Shown: positions 10,191-22,617 of the stretch, one piece after another | How the letters are laid out: each line of letters starts with the position of its first letter | How positions within the stretch are numbered: position 1 is the stretch's first letter | NCBI GenBank assembly: GCA_004335835.1 | Contig: RWJK01001560.1 | Location: 106,586-170,585 of the forward strand | Direction: 5' to 3' | Origin: Scenedesmus sp. ARA3 | Taxonomy: Eukaryota > Chlorophyta > Chlorophyceae > Sphaeropleales > Scenedesmaceae | Length of the DNA: 64,000 nucleotides | Notes under the pieces: model-generated | Seen by the model: the letters and a program-made list of their open reading frames with translations, nothing else | The model's database searches: none | What the model was told of the DNA's origin: nothing | Made by a program: the position numbers and the translations under genes

Positions 10191-12522
10191 ACATTCACTG
10201 TTTATTGTGCGCTGTTGGCAGTTGGGGCGAGTTTGCCCTTGCCTCAGTGTTTAGCAGTCGCCTTGTACCTCGTTAATCCTGTTAACGCTGTTCGCCTATG
10301 CCTAAGCCAGCTGCAGTTCCAGGAACAAGGGTCTGAGCAGCAGCTAGGCTCTAACTCGGAGTTGCAAGATAGTCTGCTACTTTGATACGCATGCAACGGC
10401 AATGGCTTTACTGAACAATGCAGCAAACGCAACAAGCGAGAACAATAGAGGTTTTGAGAGAAGGGCAGTTACACGTGGAAACCATGCAGGACAGCGAGTC
10501 AAAATTTGGATGACTATGCTCAGCAGCCAACCAGGAACACCCAGGCTAGCCATGCACCAATCAGGGGGCGTGGGCGCTGTCCCAACAGTACCACGATGTC
10601 ATGCCACGAGAAGCAAGCAAATCATTTGCAGAGTCGCACAGGGCACAGCCCTGCGATCAAACATAGATACATCCAACACTGTGAGGCCCCAAGCACTGGG
10701 CAGTCACACACACCTGCATCAAGCCTGCGAGTGCAACCACAAGCAGGGAGTCTCGTCAGATACAAGCACACTAGGGCGCGCCACAGCAGTGTCAGCGCCA
10801 GTCACAGAAGCATACACCACATGTCCCAACACACAGCGGCACAGCAGGCTGCTGATGCCGCTGCTGCTGCTCCCATGCCTTCAACGGCAACCGCACGCTG
10901 CCACCATCAGCCGCAACAAACGAATGAAAAGCTGCCCGCCGCAATCGCAGCAGCCGCACCAACGCTTTTCTTGTTTTTAAATTTCACAATCGGTAATACA
11001 CATCAACAAGTGGGGCGCAGGCAGCGTCTCCGTGCACCTGGGGCGTGCTGTCAACCCCTTGTCAACCCCGGGTGACACATGCAACATGATAGCTGGGCGT
11101 CACATGCCCTTTACCTGAACCTTCAACAAAAGGCTCACAAGCCAGTGTTGCCGCCGCCCGGCAACAAACACCACCAGTCTGCCCGTTGCGACAGCAACTG
11201 CAACCAGCAAGCTCCCTGCAGTCACTCCACCCCCAGCACACATGCCTGCTGCATACAGCAAGCCCACACACATGGTATGTTTGCCAACACACACGCGCAC
11301 ACATGCACACTCCCGAGATGTACCCATGTAACAGCCGGCCACTCCAACAGGGCGACCGCTGGACACACGTCAAGCAGGCTGCCATGCTGCAGCCGCACAC
11401 CACCGCCAGCAGACGTAACATAGCCTGCTGCTGCTGTTCCACCTCCATGCACCACAATGCAACTGTCTGATGACATGCGGCCTGCTAAGCAGCGAGGCCA
11501 CACTGCTGTCACGTTGACAATCAAAGAGCTAATCCAGAGCCAGGCAACACAGCTCTTGACGTGCGCGCAACCCATGCAACACAGCCGCATCACAATGCAT
11601 GCTCTCTACTGTCACTCCGCCCTGCACATGCTTCCAGGACTGCTGCAGACTGCTCCATTCAGAATGCACAGCTGCCATGCTAGGCCAGCAATGCTGCACG
11701 AATAAGAGGCCAGCCTGGCAGGGGCACTGAACAACACAGAGGCACAGCAGACGCCAGCGCGCCTTGCCACCCTACAAGCTCCGTGAAAAAGAACTGCGTT
11801 GGTGTTGGTTGACGGCATCCCACACCCTGCACAACAGCGAACTTCTCTCTGCACGCACAATCTCTCTGCACGCACACAAGAGGATACTGCAGCAGACAGA
11901 CGTGCCCACAACACAAGCCTGGCAGCCGACAGCTGCCAGCCACATTGTCAAGACTCCGTCATACAATGCTCAAAAACAGACCAAGCCGACACTGCCAACA
12001 CGTTTGCACACCACAAACGTCAAGCATGTTCACTAGGCAACATAAAGATATGTAGGACCCAGGCAAGTGGGCAACATGCTGCATTGAGCAGGCACACATG
12101 CAGCGCAACCTGCTCTGCTGCTAGCTCCACTTGACTTGCGCCTACACCACCATGCCAGCACACCAAACACACGGTCAAGCTACACTGGCTGCAGCAGCTG
12201 CCGCTGCTTGCTGCTGCCTGCTGGCCACAGCCGCTGCGTAGCCAACACGCCCGCATGTCTAGCCGCCAACCCGAGCCCTGCCAACAAAACAGATTGCGCA
12301 AGACCCTACACTCCTGCGTCCACAGCCGGCCATGTGGAGACCCAACCCCAGCCCCAAACCAGCCCCAAGATACCAGACACCATCATGGCTGACGCAGCAC
12401 GAGACCACCCGCTGATCTGTCACTTCAAGCCAGCTAGCTGTGCAGGGGCAGCGCAAGGCAAGTGCCAGCTAAGGCCCCAGCCCCGCAGCTGCCGCCCCGC
12501 TGCACACTGCTGTTGCACCTGC

Positions 12523-14587
12523 TCACTGCGCCATTGCTACCACTTCGAGGCTGGCCCTGTGGAAGGCCCTGGGCCTGCACTCCACGCCCTCCATCACCTC
12601 CAAGCTGTTGCTGCGCCGCTTGCGCTGCACGCCCACCACCAGCTGCTGCATGAGCTGCTGCTGCTGGTGCTGCAGCACGTGCTGCCCATGCACCGCAGAG
12701 CCGGGGCCCTCCCAGCAGGGCAGCTGGATGCTGGGGTGCACCAGCATGCCAGCACCACCCGCCATCAGGCCCAGCCCTGCCGCGCCGCCAGCAGCCATGC
12801 CGCAGCAGCTGCTGTACGCAGCCGCCATTTGCATGGCCAGCCTGCCGCTCTGCGCATCCAGCAGCACCGCCACGAGGTGCTCGGGAGTCACAGCCAGCTG
12901 GAAGTCCAGCAGCTGCAGCATCTCCAGCTCCAGGCGGTTCAGCTCTGCTGTGGACACGCCACCAACCTGCGAGGGAGCACAGCAACACATAGCAAGCATG
13001 CAAGCAGTAGGTGTCGTGCGAAGGTTCTCGCGCAACCTGCGTGCTGCAGGCGCGTGTGCAGCGCTTCACAACCCATATCGCTGAGCACCACGCGAGAGGA
13101 GTGCGGGCAAGCCGGTCACACCCCAAAAAGCAGGCACGTGTGTCATCTAATGATATTAATGACAAATGCAGGCAGCCACCAAGAGGAGAAAGGGAGTTCC
13201 CTAACAGCATGCAACTGCAACCTGCAGGTGGTGCACTGTGCAACGCTGTCGGCTTGCATGCCGCTGTGCCTGTCACGGCTGAAGCTGGGGCAAAACATAC
13301 GGCCTTCACCGCGACAAGAAGATAAACTGCTGTGTGAGCGCAGCACTGCTTGCACGACTACACACAAGACAGCAACAATGGATGCAGCAGCAGCTAAGGC
13401 AGCAGACACAGCACGCGGGCCGGCGCTGCCCACCTTTGCGTAAAAGGCATTGTTGAAGTAGCGGTCGTCCAGGAACTTGGCAGAGATGAGCACACCGGTC
13501 AGCAGCAGGCGGTGCACGTTGAGGCGCGTCGGCGCAAAGCTCGCGTCGTGCTGCGCCAGCTTCAGCATGTGCACCATGCTGTGCACAAAGCACGCCGGGC
13601 TGCACTTAGCGTACTTGGCGATACGCACCAGGTACGCCTCTATGCTGATGGGCGGCGCGCGCAGGCCGTGAAAGACAGTCAGCTGGGGCCCTAGCCCTGC
13701 TGCTGCAGGACCCTGGGGGTGAGGTACACACAGGTGCGCAGCGGCACGCAGCGCATGAGCACATGCCAGAAGCGTAGATGCATGCTTGCAGGAAGCAGCA
13801 ACACAGCTGATCTGAGCACTGAACAACACACCATGAGCTGTCCTGCGACCTTTGCAACACGACATGCTGTGCTGGTGCTCTGCAGCTTGTGTTGACTTTC
13901 AAGCACATGGCTGGTGCGAAATAAAAGACTGGACAGGCCATGCCATGCAGCAGGTGCCTAGCTTGCTGAAACAGCATGCAGTCAACCAGCAGCCCACTGG
14001 CGATGCAGACAGAGCTGCAGACTGCTTGCTATGAGCCCAGCTACTGTGTGGCCCCTGTAGGTCCTCAGCTCCTGCTGCTTTGCTGTTGGGCGGCAACCCC
14101 ACCAACAAACGGTGCACCTCAGCCCCAGCTGCAGCAGCTATCCCTGTCGACGGCGCATATCGATCGCTTCATGCTGGAAAGCCTAGCTATGGCTGCCGGC
14201 GGACCGCTGCGTTATGCTACTGAGTCGAGCAGCTTCTCCAAGCGTCTGCAGCCTGGCCTACATGCATGCGGCGTCCAGGCCGCATACCTGCTTAAGACGG
14301 AGGTGCTCGCGCTGCTCGGTCTGCTCAACCATGCTCTCCAGCGTGGCCGACAGAGTCTGCAGCAGGCGAGACTCCTCAGGGACGTCCCCCACAGGATTCT
14401 GTGGCAGCAAAAACCAGCCATGTCAGCATCTGAGGTGTCTTAAAGCATACAGGGCAGCTGGCGGTCCAAGACCAGGCAGCACGCGCACCAGCAGCGACAG
14501 GCAGTCCTCCAGCACTGCTCGGCTGGAGTCATCCACCACAGACGCCACAGCGGGAAACCCACTGTAGACGTCCGTCTTGACAACCAT
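12523..14587 (-). CDS. P/U-type (PHO80-like) cyclin
   Basis: Minus-strand exons 14587 to about 14489, 14398-14288, 13712-13434 and 12966-12523 give about 310 residues. The first exon end is uncertain by two codons. Exon 2 holds the helix preceding the cyclin box (PEESRLLQTLSATLESMVEQ). Exon 3 holds the box start: FHGLRAPPISIEAYLVRIAK, then FAPTRLNVHRLLLTGVLISA and KFLDDRYFNNAFYAK. Exon 4 continues VGGVSTAELNRLELEMLQLL. The FHG-xxxPxISIxxYLxRI and NVHRLLxTxVLxSAKFxDD-xxNN-xYAKVGG series is diagnostic for plant P-type cyclins, which bind CDKs and are linked to phosphate signalling and proliferation. After the box the protein runs on for about 100 residues of Ala/Gly- and Gln-rich sequence, longer than the roughly 200-residue plant proteins. 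It is divergent with the gene starting at 15000. Confidence 0.88.
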
Positions 14588-14999
14588 ACTGTCTGCCCAA
14601 GCACCCGCAAGCGGAAGAAGCCCTCGAGGGTGATTTGTGACCCAGCTGCTGCGGCCCCTGGAAGGAGGACGCTGCAAGCTGCCACGGGGATATCACCCAA
14701 CCGTGGTGGAGTAGCCACTCACACGCTCCAAGGGGCACTCCCCCGCTGCTCTAGCAAGCCATGTCTATTTACTAGGGGTGCAATACTTGACAAGCAAGTA
14801 CTAAAAGTTTTGAAGCAGCTGGTAAGGCTGCCACGAACATGGGCCGGGGAAACGGTGACTGCCCCAGGTGATAAGGAGGTGGGCGCCCCCGCAATAACCT
14901 GCACCGCAGGATTATGACAAGCCAACTTGCCTGCACCTCTTCACTCGGAGAGCAGCTATTCCGCTTCAAAAAGTCATAGTTTAACAAAAGGGCTGCAGC
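14588..14999. promoter_or_regulatory. Shared 412-bp region between divergent genes
   Basis: This separates the presumed start codons of the minus-strand cyclin gene and the plus-strand plastid-protein gene, so both promoters and 5' UTRs must fit here unless upstream non-coding exons exist. I recognise no TATA box or named motif. Confidence 0.5.
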
Positions 15000-16220
15000 A
15001 TGAAGCCGTGCCAGCACTCTGGAGCCTGGGGCATGCGGGCACCAGCCCCAGCACCAGCAGGCAGATCACTCCAGCACAACCAGCAACATCAGAAGCATTG
15101 TGACCTTGGTAGTTTTAAGACTCAGGCCACAAAACATCCTGTTCGGTTCCATGGCAGCAGGGCTCGGCGTTTGGTGGGTGCTGTGTGAGCCTGTATGTCG
15201 TGTGAAGCTGGAACGACAGCAGCATGCGCAGCTTGGATGACATGTCGCCAGGGCATGACAATCGCAACAATGTAGCAGTAGTTACATTCATCCCTACCTA
15301 GGGATAGTATCAAATGGATCCCCTGCTTCCGGAGCTGACGAGGGGACATAATAGCATTCATGCAGCAGCGTCAACACATGCGCAGCTATGCATTCACCTT
15401 TTGCAGTCTAATGCAGTCTAGTGCAGTCTAGTGCAGTCTAGTGCAGCGTAGTATCATCATGCTACATGCAACATGCAGGGCCACTCTGTCTGTAGTGCTG
15501 GTCAGATGGTTGCAGCTCAACTCTTGGTCAGTGCCAGGAGGGTAAATAGCACTCAGACAGCAGGCGTGTCTCGCTGCAGGTCTCTCCAGTGGCTGCAGCT
15601 CCCTCAGACAGGGAGGATGCGCTGCTGCTGGCCTACTATGCGTCACAGAACAAGTCGCTGTTTGCAGCACAGTGCTTTGTAGAGACAGTGCTCGACAGCT
15701 ACACCCGTGGCGAGAACGTGGATGAGCTGCAGACAGCACTGCAGCTGAGAAACATGCAGCAGAACGGCGAGCTGCTGAACCCGCAGGACCAGGACCTGCT
15801 GCTGTCGTGGATCATCATGGTCATGCTCACAGCCAAGGAGGTCGGCTTGGCGCAGCAGCAGCAGCAGCAGCAGCAGCCGCCGCAGGAACAGCAAATCAGC
15901 AGTGCAGGTGACGAACAGCAGCAGCCCGCAGCCGGCATCTCTCAGCAGTACTCTGCGCAGGTGCTGGGGCTGCTGCAGTTTGTGAAGCAGTCCACCAAGC
16001 TGTACTTTGAGGAGGGCTACAGTGTGACGCAGCTGCAGAGCCTGCAGGCAGCCGTGGCCTCAGACCCTGAGCAGGGCCGCAGCCAGTTCCTGCAAGTCAT
16101 GCAGCAGTACACGCGCCTGGTGATCATCAGCCTGGAGGTGGCAGCAACCTGCAAGCTGCCTACTGAGCGGGAGCTCAGCAACCCCACCTCGCTGAACTCG
16201 CCGGCCGGCTACACTGCAGC

Positions 16221-16259
<39 letters not shown>

Positions 16260-17176
16260 CGGCAGCGAAGGGCTCGTGACGGCTGCCGCAGTTGCGTGCA
16301 AGCGTGACGGCGAGCGCGCGCTGGCAGTGCGGCTGCTGACGGCCTTTGTGGGTGGCGTGATCGGCATGCCGTATTCGCTGCGCAGCTTCATTAGCTATGC
16401 GCTGGAGGCCTATGAGCGCGGCATCAGCGCTGGCGAGCTGTACCAGCAGCTGCAGCCCGCCGAGTTCCTGCAAACCGGCGGGCTCGTGCCGTCGCTGCCG
16501 CGGCCGGAGGTGCAGCAGGAGGTGAACCAGACGCTGTTTGGGCGCTGGCTGTCCATCGTGTACATGGCTGCAGCGCAGCAGGCTGCGGTGTTCCCTGCAG
16601 CAGCGGAGAAGTCGGGCTGGGCGTGGTATGGCGGAGAGGATGAGGTGCAGGCGAATGCCATGGCTGGCTTTGTGGGCAAGACGCTGGAGCGGCTGGCTGC
16701 TGATGCTGCTGAGGCAGCTGGGGCGGTGGATGCTGACAGGCCGCAGGAGGACGCGCTGGCTGCACGCATCAAGTGAGCAGTTGGGTGGTGCTGGCTGAGC
16801 AGTTGCCTGTGTGTTGCTACTGCAGCAGTCTCTGGGACTGTCAGCGTCATCTGCGTATACGTCAGCATCCTTGCCGGAGCGTCCTTGCATGCCACAGTGT
16901 GCATAACTGTGTTACTTTCCTCACTGCGCGCTGGTGTGCTTGCTGTGGCGCAGGTCGCTGCCTGACGGTGCCGCCAAGCTGCAGGAGGCCAGCAAGCAGC
17001 TGCAGCAGGAGTACCAGGAGCAGGGCACGCTGCGCGGCAAGGAGGTGCCGCCCATGGTGCGGGTGCTTGACCCAGAGCTTGAGGCGACGTCCAGCGCAGT
17101 ACTGGTGTGGCGGCAGCAGGTGGAGCTGGTGCAGGGCGTGTACGCTTACATGCAGGCGCTGCAGGCTGTCGCATGA
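15000..17176 (+). CDS. Unrecognised protein with plastid transit-like leader
   Basis: Three exons, 15000-15173, 15580-16772 and 16954-17176, have matching phases (0 and 2) and encode 529 residues. Exon 1 starts MKPCQHSGAWGMRAPAPAPA and is basic, Ser/Gln/Ala-rich and free of acidic residues until QHQKHCD, ending RARRLVSPVAAAPSDRED; this looks like a chloroplast transit peptide with a cleavage zone around residue 60. The rest is alpha-helical: LLLAYYASQNKSLFAAQCFV near residue 70, a polyQ insert, a polySer insert, then LLTAFVGGVIGMPYSLRSFI, and a helical C-terminus ending VWRQQVELVQGVYAYMQALQ. No catalytic motif or named family is recognised. It is probably a conserved green-algal protein, since the segments between the low-complexity inserts look constrained. 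Intron 1 contains the 15401-15450 minisatellite. Confidence 0.8.
15401..15450 (+). repeat. 10-bp minisatellite TGCAGTCTAG, five copies
   Basis: Five tandem decamers with slight variation at both ends, located in intron 1 of the gene starting at 15000. Confidence 0.92.
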
Positions 17177-17488
17177 CAGCCATGATTGAGCAGTCATTTC
17201 AGGGTGACAGTGATATCAGACAGACTGTAGTTGACTCGCTTGTGCCGGTGCAAGAGAGTGAGAGAGTGAGAGGTTGACAGCAATGACTGTTAGTGGCTCC
17301 TCAGCTGCCACAGCAACAGCATGGCTGAGCCAAGACTGTAACTTTTTTCAGCCACTGGATCGGCTTCATCAATCAATTGCCAAGCTGTGTGGGGAACCAG
17401 ACTTACGTGTAACTGGGTTTGGCTGGCGCGCATCAATGCAGCGACAGGCTTGATCAACACTTGCAGACACGATACATTGTCGAAACAT
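17177..17488. other. Short intergenic region, 312 bp
   Basis: Between two genes in the same direction. It contains the candidate polyadenylation signal at 17337-17341 and presumably the promoter of the AspRS gene. Nothing else recognised. Confidence 0.5.
17337..17341 (+). terminator. Candidate algal polyadenylation signal TGTAA
   Basis: TGTAA is the usual chlorophycean polyadenylation signal. This one lies 161 bases after the stop codon of the gene at 15000-17176. The assignment is by motif and distance only. Confidence 0.45.
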
Positions 17489-18863
17489 ATGCAAAGAGTG
17501 TTATACAGGATGATTGCGGGTGGTCAGCTGCTGCGTTCAAGCAGCCTTCGTTCTGCCAGGCCTGTGAGCAACACAGCCTTCCACAAAGCCGCGTTCAGCC
17601 CAGCACGGTTACGTCTGGGAGGTTACTCTCAGTTCAAGGGACCTCTTAGGCTCAATGCAGCAGCTGCCGTGGACGCAGAACCGCTGGATGCAGCAGCAGC
17701 AGGCTATGCCTCGTTTGCCCTGGACTGCCAGATGACTTGGCCATCAAGGACACATGGTGCAGGCGCAGTAACAGCTGCAGATGCAGGCAAAGAGGTTACT
17801 GTTTGTGGCTGGGTTGACCGCAACAGGAACCTCGGAGGGCTGGGGTTCATGGACGTCAGGGACCACACAGGGCTGCTGCAGGTGCGTTTGAGAAACAATG
17901 AGAACTTGGTGTGACAGCAGCAGCTGTCTGTCAGGCCACTGCAGCAATGCATCTGTGCTAGCTGGACTGTTTTGTCGAGTGGCAAGTGCTGTGTTGATGC
18001 TGCTTATGTGGAAGGTGTTGGCGCCTGCCAGGCAAGCCTGACGGTGCTGATGCCAGCAGTGTGCTGTTCTGCTGCAAAACTGCTGCTGCCAGCGCAGCAC
18101 ATTCTACAAGAAACGTTTGTAGGCATTACATGCCGTCCAAGCAGTGGCATGCACAAGTCACCAGGCACCTGCAAAGACCTTGTACCCAAGCCAGACACAG
18201 GCGCAACTGCATGCGGCTTCAGCAGCACTTGATTTTGCCAGCAACCGCAGCACCATAACAGACAGCACGAGCCCACTGTCGGCGCAGCCTGAGAGGTGTA
18301 TTTTGCTGCAAGCGCGCCAGTGCTCACAGCAGTGGAACACCTTGTGTGTGCTTGCCTGCAGGTTGTGTTTGAGCCGCAGACGCAGCCAGAGGCCAGCAAG
18401 CTGGGGGCGCGGCTGCGCTCTGAGTGGGTGGTGTGCGTGAAGGGCCAGCTGAGGCTGCGCAAAGACCCAAACCCCAAGATGCCAACAGGTGGGGAGGACC
18501 AGCAGCAGCAACAGCTGCTGCTCATGGGCAGCGGCAGCAGTGGCAGCGTAGCAGCTCTTACAGGCATGATGATTAATGTGACCGGCAACGACTGATGGGA
18601 TTTTAGGGTGCAGCAGGGTCTCAACACGCAGTCAGCACTGCTCCTGCTAATCATACCTGCAGCATTGGTTGTACATACATACATCAAACATGTGGCGCTG
18701 TCACGTGTCTGCTGCAGGTGCTGTGGAGCTGCTAGCCAGTGAGGTGACTGTGCTCAACACAGTGAGCCGGCCGCTGCCGTTTGCTGTCAGCGACGCAGAG
18801 GAGAAGGAGCAGGCGCGTGAGGAAGTGCGGCTGCGGCACAGAGTGCTGGACCTGCGGTGCGTT

Positions 18864-18902
<39 letters not shown>

Positions 18903-21900
18903 CAGGCTGCGGGGAAGTACAAGAAATGAGCTGTGTGCGATGTGCTGGCTGTGCGTCAAAGCCACAGCTAGCAGGAGCAGGAGCAGTCGCAGCAAGGCGT
19001 GTTGCTGGCTGTTCCTGGCAATGCTGTAGACTGCAAGGTTATCTGCTGGTGATGGCCATGGCTTGCGCGGTGTCTGTCCTGCAAGCATTTTCTCAGAAAC
19101 CCCAACACTCATTGCAACTGCCCCGCACGCATGCGTCACATCATCCTCATCTAGTTATAAGCTGCTGTATCCTGACCTGCCGCACCTCACCTCACCTGCC
19201 GTGCCATTCCTCAGGCGGCCGCGCATGGCTGCCAACCTGCGCATGCGCCACGCGCTGGTGCGCTGCATGCGGCGCTTCCTGGAGGATGACCAGGGCTTCA
19301 TAGAGGTGGAGACGCCCATGCTCACGCGCTCCACGCCGGAAGGGGCACGAGACTATTTGGTGCCCTCACGCCTGCAGGTGCGTGCGTCTGACACATAAAC
19401 ACAGGTGCATATGTGTGCAAGTGCCAGATCGTGGGTTGGTCTACTCATCAGTGTGGCATCAGCATGGCAGCTGCTGTCGTGTGCTTCTGCCTTCTTTGCA
19501 GCATGCGGACTCGTGGCAGTGAGGCTTATGCACTCAATGACGTCCGCACCCTCACCCTGCCTGCTGCTGTGCTGACTCCTGCACACCTCCAATGCCCTCC
19601 TGCAATCCCTTCGCCAGGCTGGCGAGTGGTACGCGCTGCCGCAGAGCCCGCAGCTGTTCAAGCAGATGCTGATGGTGGCGGGGTATGACCGCTACTATCA
19701 GATCGCGCGCTGCTTCAGGGACGAGGACCTGCGGGCAGACCGGCAGCCTGAGTTCACGCAGCTGGACATGGAGCTGGCATTTACGGATGCTGACGGCATC
19801 ATGGCGCTCATGGAGCAGCTCATTGCGCGCTGCTTCAGCGAAGTGCTGGGCGTGCAGGTGCGAATTTAAGCTCCCCTGCTGGCAGTTGCAGTGGTGTTTT
19901 GAGCTGTGAATCTAAGCACGTATGTGGGGCTGTGTGTACACACTATGTTGGTGGCTATTGGGCGTGCGCGGCTGCAAAGATGTGCCGCCAAGGAACAAGC
20001 TGCTTCAACGTCTACTGAGATCAAGTGTAACATGTGCGCGCTTGTGCATCTCGTGTGCTGCTGCTGCAGGTGCCGCTGCCGCTGCCGCGCATGACGTATG
20101 CTGATGCCATGGCCAAGTATGGCAGTGACAAGCCGGACCTGCGGTGAGCGTGCTGGGTGCCAGCTGCTGCTTGCACATGCTGTGTTTGGCCTGATAGTGA
20201 TGTATGCGAGAAGCACACGGCCTGCATATGCAAGTTTCCTGCAAGCTGACAAGTTGCAATTTGCAAGCAACGTGTTGCTGCACTGTACCAGTGCAGAGCT
20301 GTGTTCGACGCGTGCTACGCGGCAACTCTGCGAGTGTGCCAGCACTGTTCTGCTCATCTACGTCCCGCCCTGCCTGCCCATTGCCTGCTGCTGCGTGCAG
20401 CTATGGCCTGGAGTTCATCGATGTGAGCCAGGCTGTGGCTGGCTGCTCCTTCCGCGTGTTTGCCGGCGCGCTGGCTGATGGCGGCTGCGTGAAAGCTATC
20501 AGGGTGCCGCAGGGCAGCCGCGTCAGCAACAGCAGGCTCAAGCCGCCAAAGGGAGATATTGTGAGCGAGGCCATCGCAGCAGGTGAGGAGTTGATTGGTG
20601 TTGGTTTGTACTGCTGGTGGCAGCCATGTGAAGGTGCAGGGTGCGGCCTTGCAGCTAGGTCAGTATGCCGGGTTGTCGGTATGGCAGCCGCTGTGTCGCC
20701 TTTTAGTGCAGCTGCCGCTACCTTCGGTTGGAAATGGCTGCACTAGGGGTTGGCAGACTTTCCGCTCAATGTTGCGATGCTGTCGATAGTCACATATCAC
20801 ACACACTGCTGCTGCTGCTGCTGCTGCTGCATGGCAGGCGCTGCTGGGCTGGCGTTCATGCGGGTGCAGGCTGGCGGCGCCGTGGATGCAGCCAAGCCCA
20901 TCAAGGAGGGCCTGGATGAGCAGCAGCTAGCGGCGCTGCTGGCAGCAACGCAGGCAGAGGAGGTGAGACACACAGGGAACGCACAGATGCACAGCAGCTG
21001 CTTGGTTTTGCATGCCAGGCTACGAAGCTGCCTTTGGTTGCAACAGCCTTCATACCACATAGCTGACTTTACCATCTGCGCTGCTGCCTGCTCTGCTGCC
21101 ACCCCTGCGCTGCATGTAATGTCGCAGGGCGACCTGCTGCTGTTTGCAGCAGGCCCCACCCCCACTGTCAACAAGGCCCTGGACCGCGTGCGCCAGTACC
21201 TCGCCAAAGACCTAAACCTCATCGACAGCAGCGCACACAACCTGCTGTGGGTGACTGACTGGCCCATGTTTGAGTTCAACGAGGATGAGCAGCGGCTGGA
21301 GGCGCTGCACCATCCGTTTACAGCACCCACCCCGCAGGATGTGGAGGCAGCGGGTGGGGACCTGCGCGGCGCGCGTGCGCAGGCGTATGACATGGTGTAC
21401 AATGGCGTGGAGATTGGCGGCGGCAGCTTGCGCATATACAGGTGTGCTCAAGGAGGGATGGCATCTGTTTGTGCAGTGTTTTGGGCAGCAGCTAACACGT
21501 TAGCACCAATAATTGTGGAAAAAGGCGCTCAAGGTGCTGTGCTGCATCACTAGTGCACGTAGTGCTGCATTGTCACAAAAGAGAGTGAACTGTTCTGACA
21601 GGGACACCATCTGGAAGCTGCAGTGCACAAAGCTTCACTGCGCCCGTCTACAACCATGGAATCTGCAGCACCGTGCTTTTCATGGCAGCTGCGCGCACCA
21701 TCCCTGCGTTGCCCCCACGTTACGCCTCGTCTTGCCCTTGCTGCACCTTGCCCCACCTTGCCGTGCTGCGCTGCTCCTGCAGGCGTGACATCCAGCAGAA
21801 GGTGTTTGACGCCATAGGGCTCAGCCATGAGGAGGCGGAGGCAAAGTTTGGCTACCTGCTAGACTGCTTCGAGCTGGGTGCACCGCCCCACGGCGGCATT

Positions 21901-22128
21901 GCATTCGGCCTAGACCGACTGGCCATGCTGTTTGCGGGGGCACCCAGCATACGTGACGTCATCGCGTTTCCTAAGACCACGCAGGCGCAGTGTGCGCTGA
22001 CGGGCGCGCCTGCAGCAGTGGCAGATGCGCAGCTGGGTGAGCTGCATGTGGCGGTTGTGCGGGGGCATGCGGCAGCTGGCGACGTGGCAGCGGCGCAGCC
22101 TGACATCGTTGTGAAACACCAGGCGTGA
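17489..22128 (+). CDS. aspS: Aspartyl-tRNA synthetase, bacterial-type, organellar
   Basis: Ten exons with consistent phases encode 700 residues: 17489-17881, 18362-18488, 18718-18856, 19215-19377, 19618-19857, 20070-20143, 20401-20582, 20838-20962, 21128-21441, 21783-22128. An alternative start is the ATG at 17510. The enzyme charges tRNA-Asp with aspartate. The order is a targeting leader rich in Arg/Ser (about residues 1-80), the OB-fold anticodon domain ([20 protein letters not shown]), then the class II core with [12 protein letters not shown], the flexible loop [11 protein letters not shown] (about 280-290), motif 2 [17 protein letters not shown] (about 306-321), the bacterial-type GAD insertion ([11 protein letters not shown] onward) and motif 3 [15 protein letters not shown] with its ATP-binding Arg near residue 630. 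The GAD domain separates it from the cytosolic eukaryotic enzyme. Plastid and/or mitochondrial location is inferred from the leader. The Ala-rich tail after [15 protein letters not shown] is slightly longer than in bacteria. Confidence 0.96.
18863..18902 (+). repeat. (GCA/CAG)n tract just after a splice donor
   Basis: About 13 triplets begin seven bases after the donor GT at 18857 of AspRS intron 3. It illustrates the 5'-intronic CAG pattern described in the findings. Confidence 0.9.
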
Positions 22129-22617
22129 TACACCACAGACATGTTGTAGTGCTGTGGGATGGTTGCGGTGTCTGTTGAAGCTGCTGTACTCAGCCTGGCG
22201 GTTGACTTCAAGTTGTTGGCTGCAGCCAGCTGGCCTGACAGGCAGCATCACATGATTGGCGGCATTGAACATCGCTGCTGGATGTCTTGGTTGTCATGCC
22301 AGCCCAAAATGTGCATTGTGGCTAGTTGAATTTCTGCTGCAACCCGTCATTGACGCTCTCTCCGTGTATGTGGGGCAGTGTGTGCAGCGTGTGCAGCGCT
22401 GACTCCCATTGACCATGTAACTGAGTATGTCCTAGGTCTCAGTGGACTACAGCCTCGCTGAGTTGAGTGGGTGCTATCTTCGAGCCACTGACACAATGCA
22501 CTCAACACTGCGCATTTGTGACTGTTCAACCGCTTCGGGCGTCAAGCACACCGGCAAGTCCTCACATCCGGTGTTCAGTCTGGTCAACAATTTCGCGGCC
22601 GAACCACCTTGTCAAAC
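22129..22617. other. Intergenic, 489 bp, with candidate TGTAA signal
   Basis: Between AspRS and the J-domain gene. A TGTAA at about 22416 could be the AspRS polyadenylation signal, nearly 290 bases after the stop. No other feature seen. Confidence 0.45.

Larger units (their letters stand above)
9106..12522. other. Intergenic, 3.4 kb, rich in repeats
   Basis: No gene could be supported. Visible content: degenerate 17-19 bp tandem units at 9307-9435, a 172-bp perfect-type tandem duplication at 9617-9960, a 34-bp palindrome at 10082-10115, and an 18-bp element at 10173-10190 that recurs at 62842. From about 10400 to 12500 the + strand is very CA-rich and GT-poor; part of it is probably the 3' UTR of the minus-strand cyclin gene. 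Plus-strand ORFs here (for example 10402-10980) have no recognisable protein features. Confidence 0.6.

Noticed and set aside
10402..11075. Two overlapping plus-strand ORFs of about 190 codons with an ATG start
   Set aside because: Composition follows the CA-rich DNA (His, Thr, Gln, Cys), no domain or signal is visible, and the region is better explained as 3' flank of the minus-strand cyclin gene.
12136..13443. 435-codon plus-strand ORF
   Set aside because: It runs antisense across the cyclin exons and introns; the cyclin on the minus strand has clear family motifs and splice sites.
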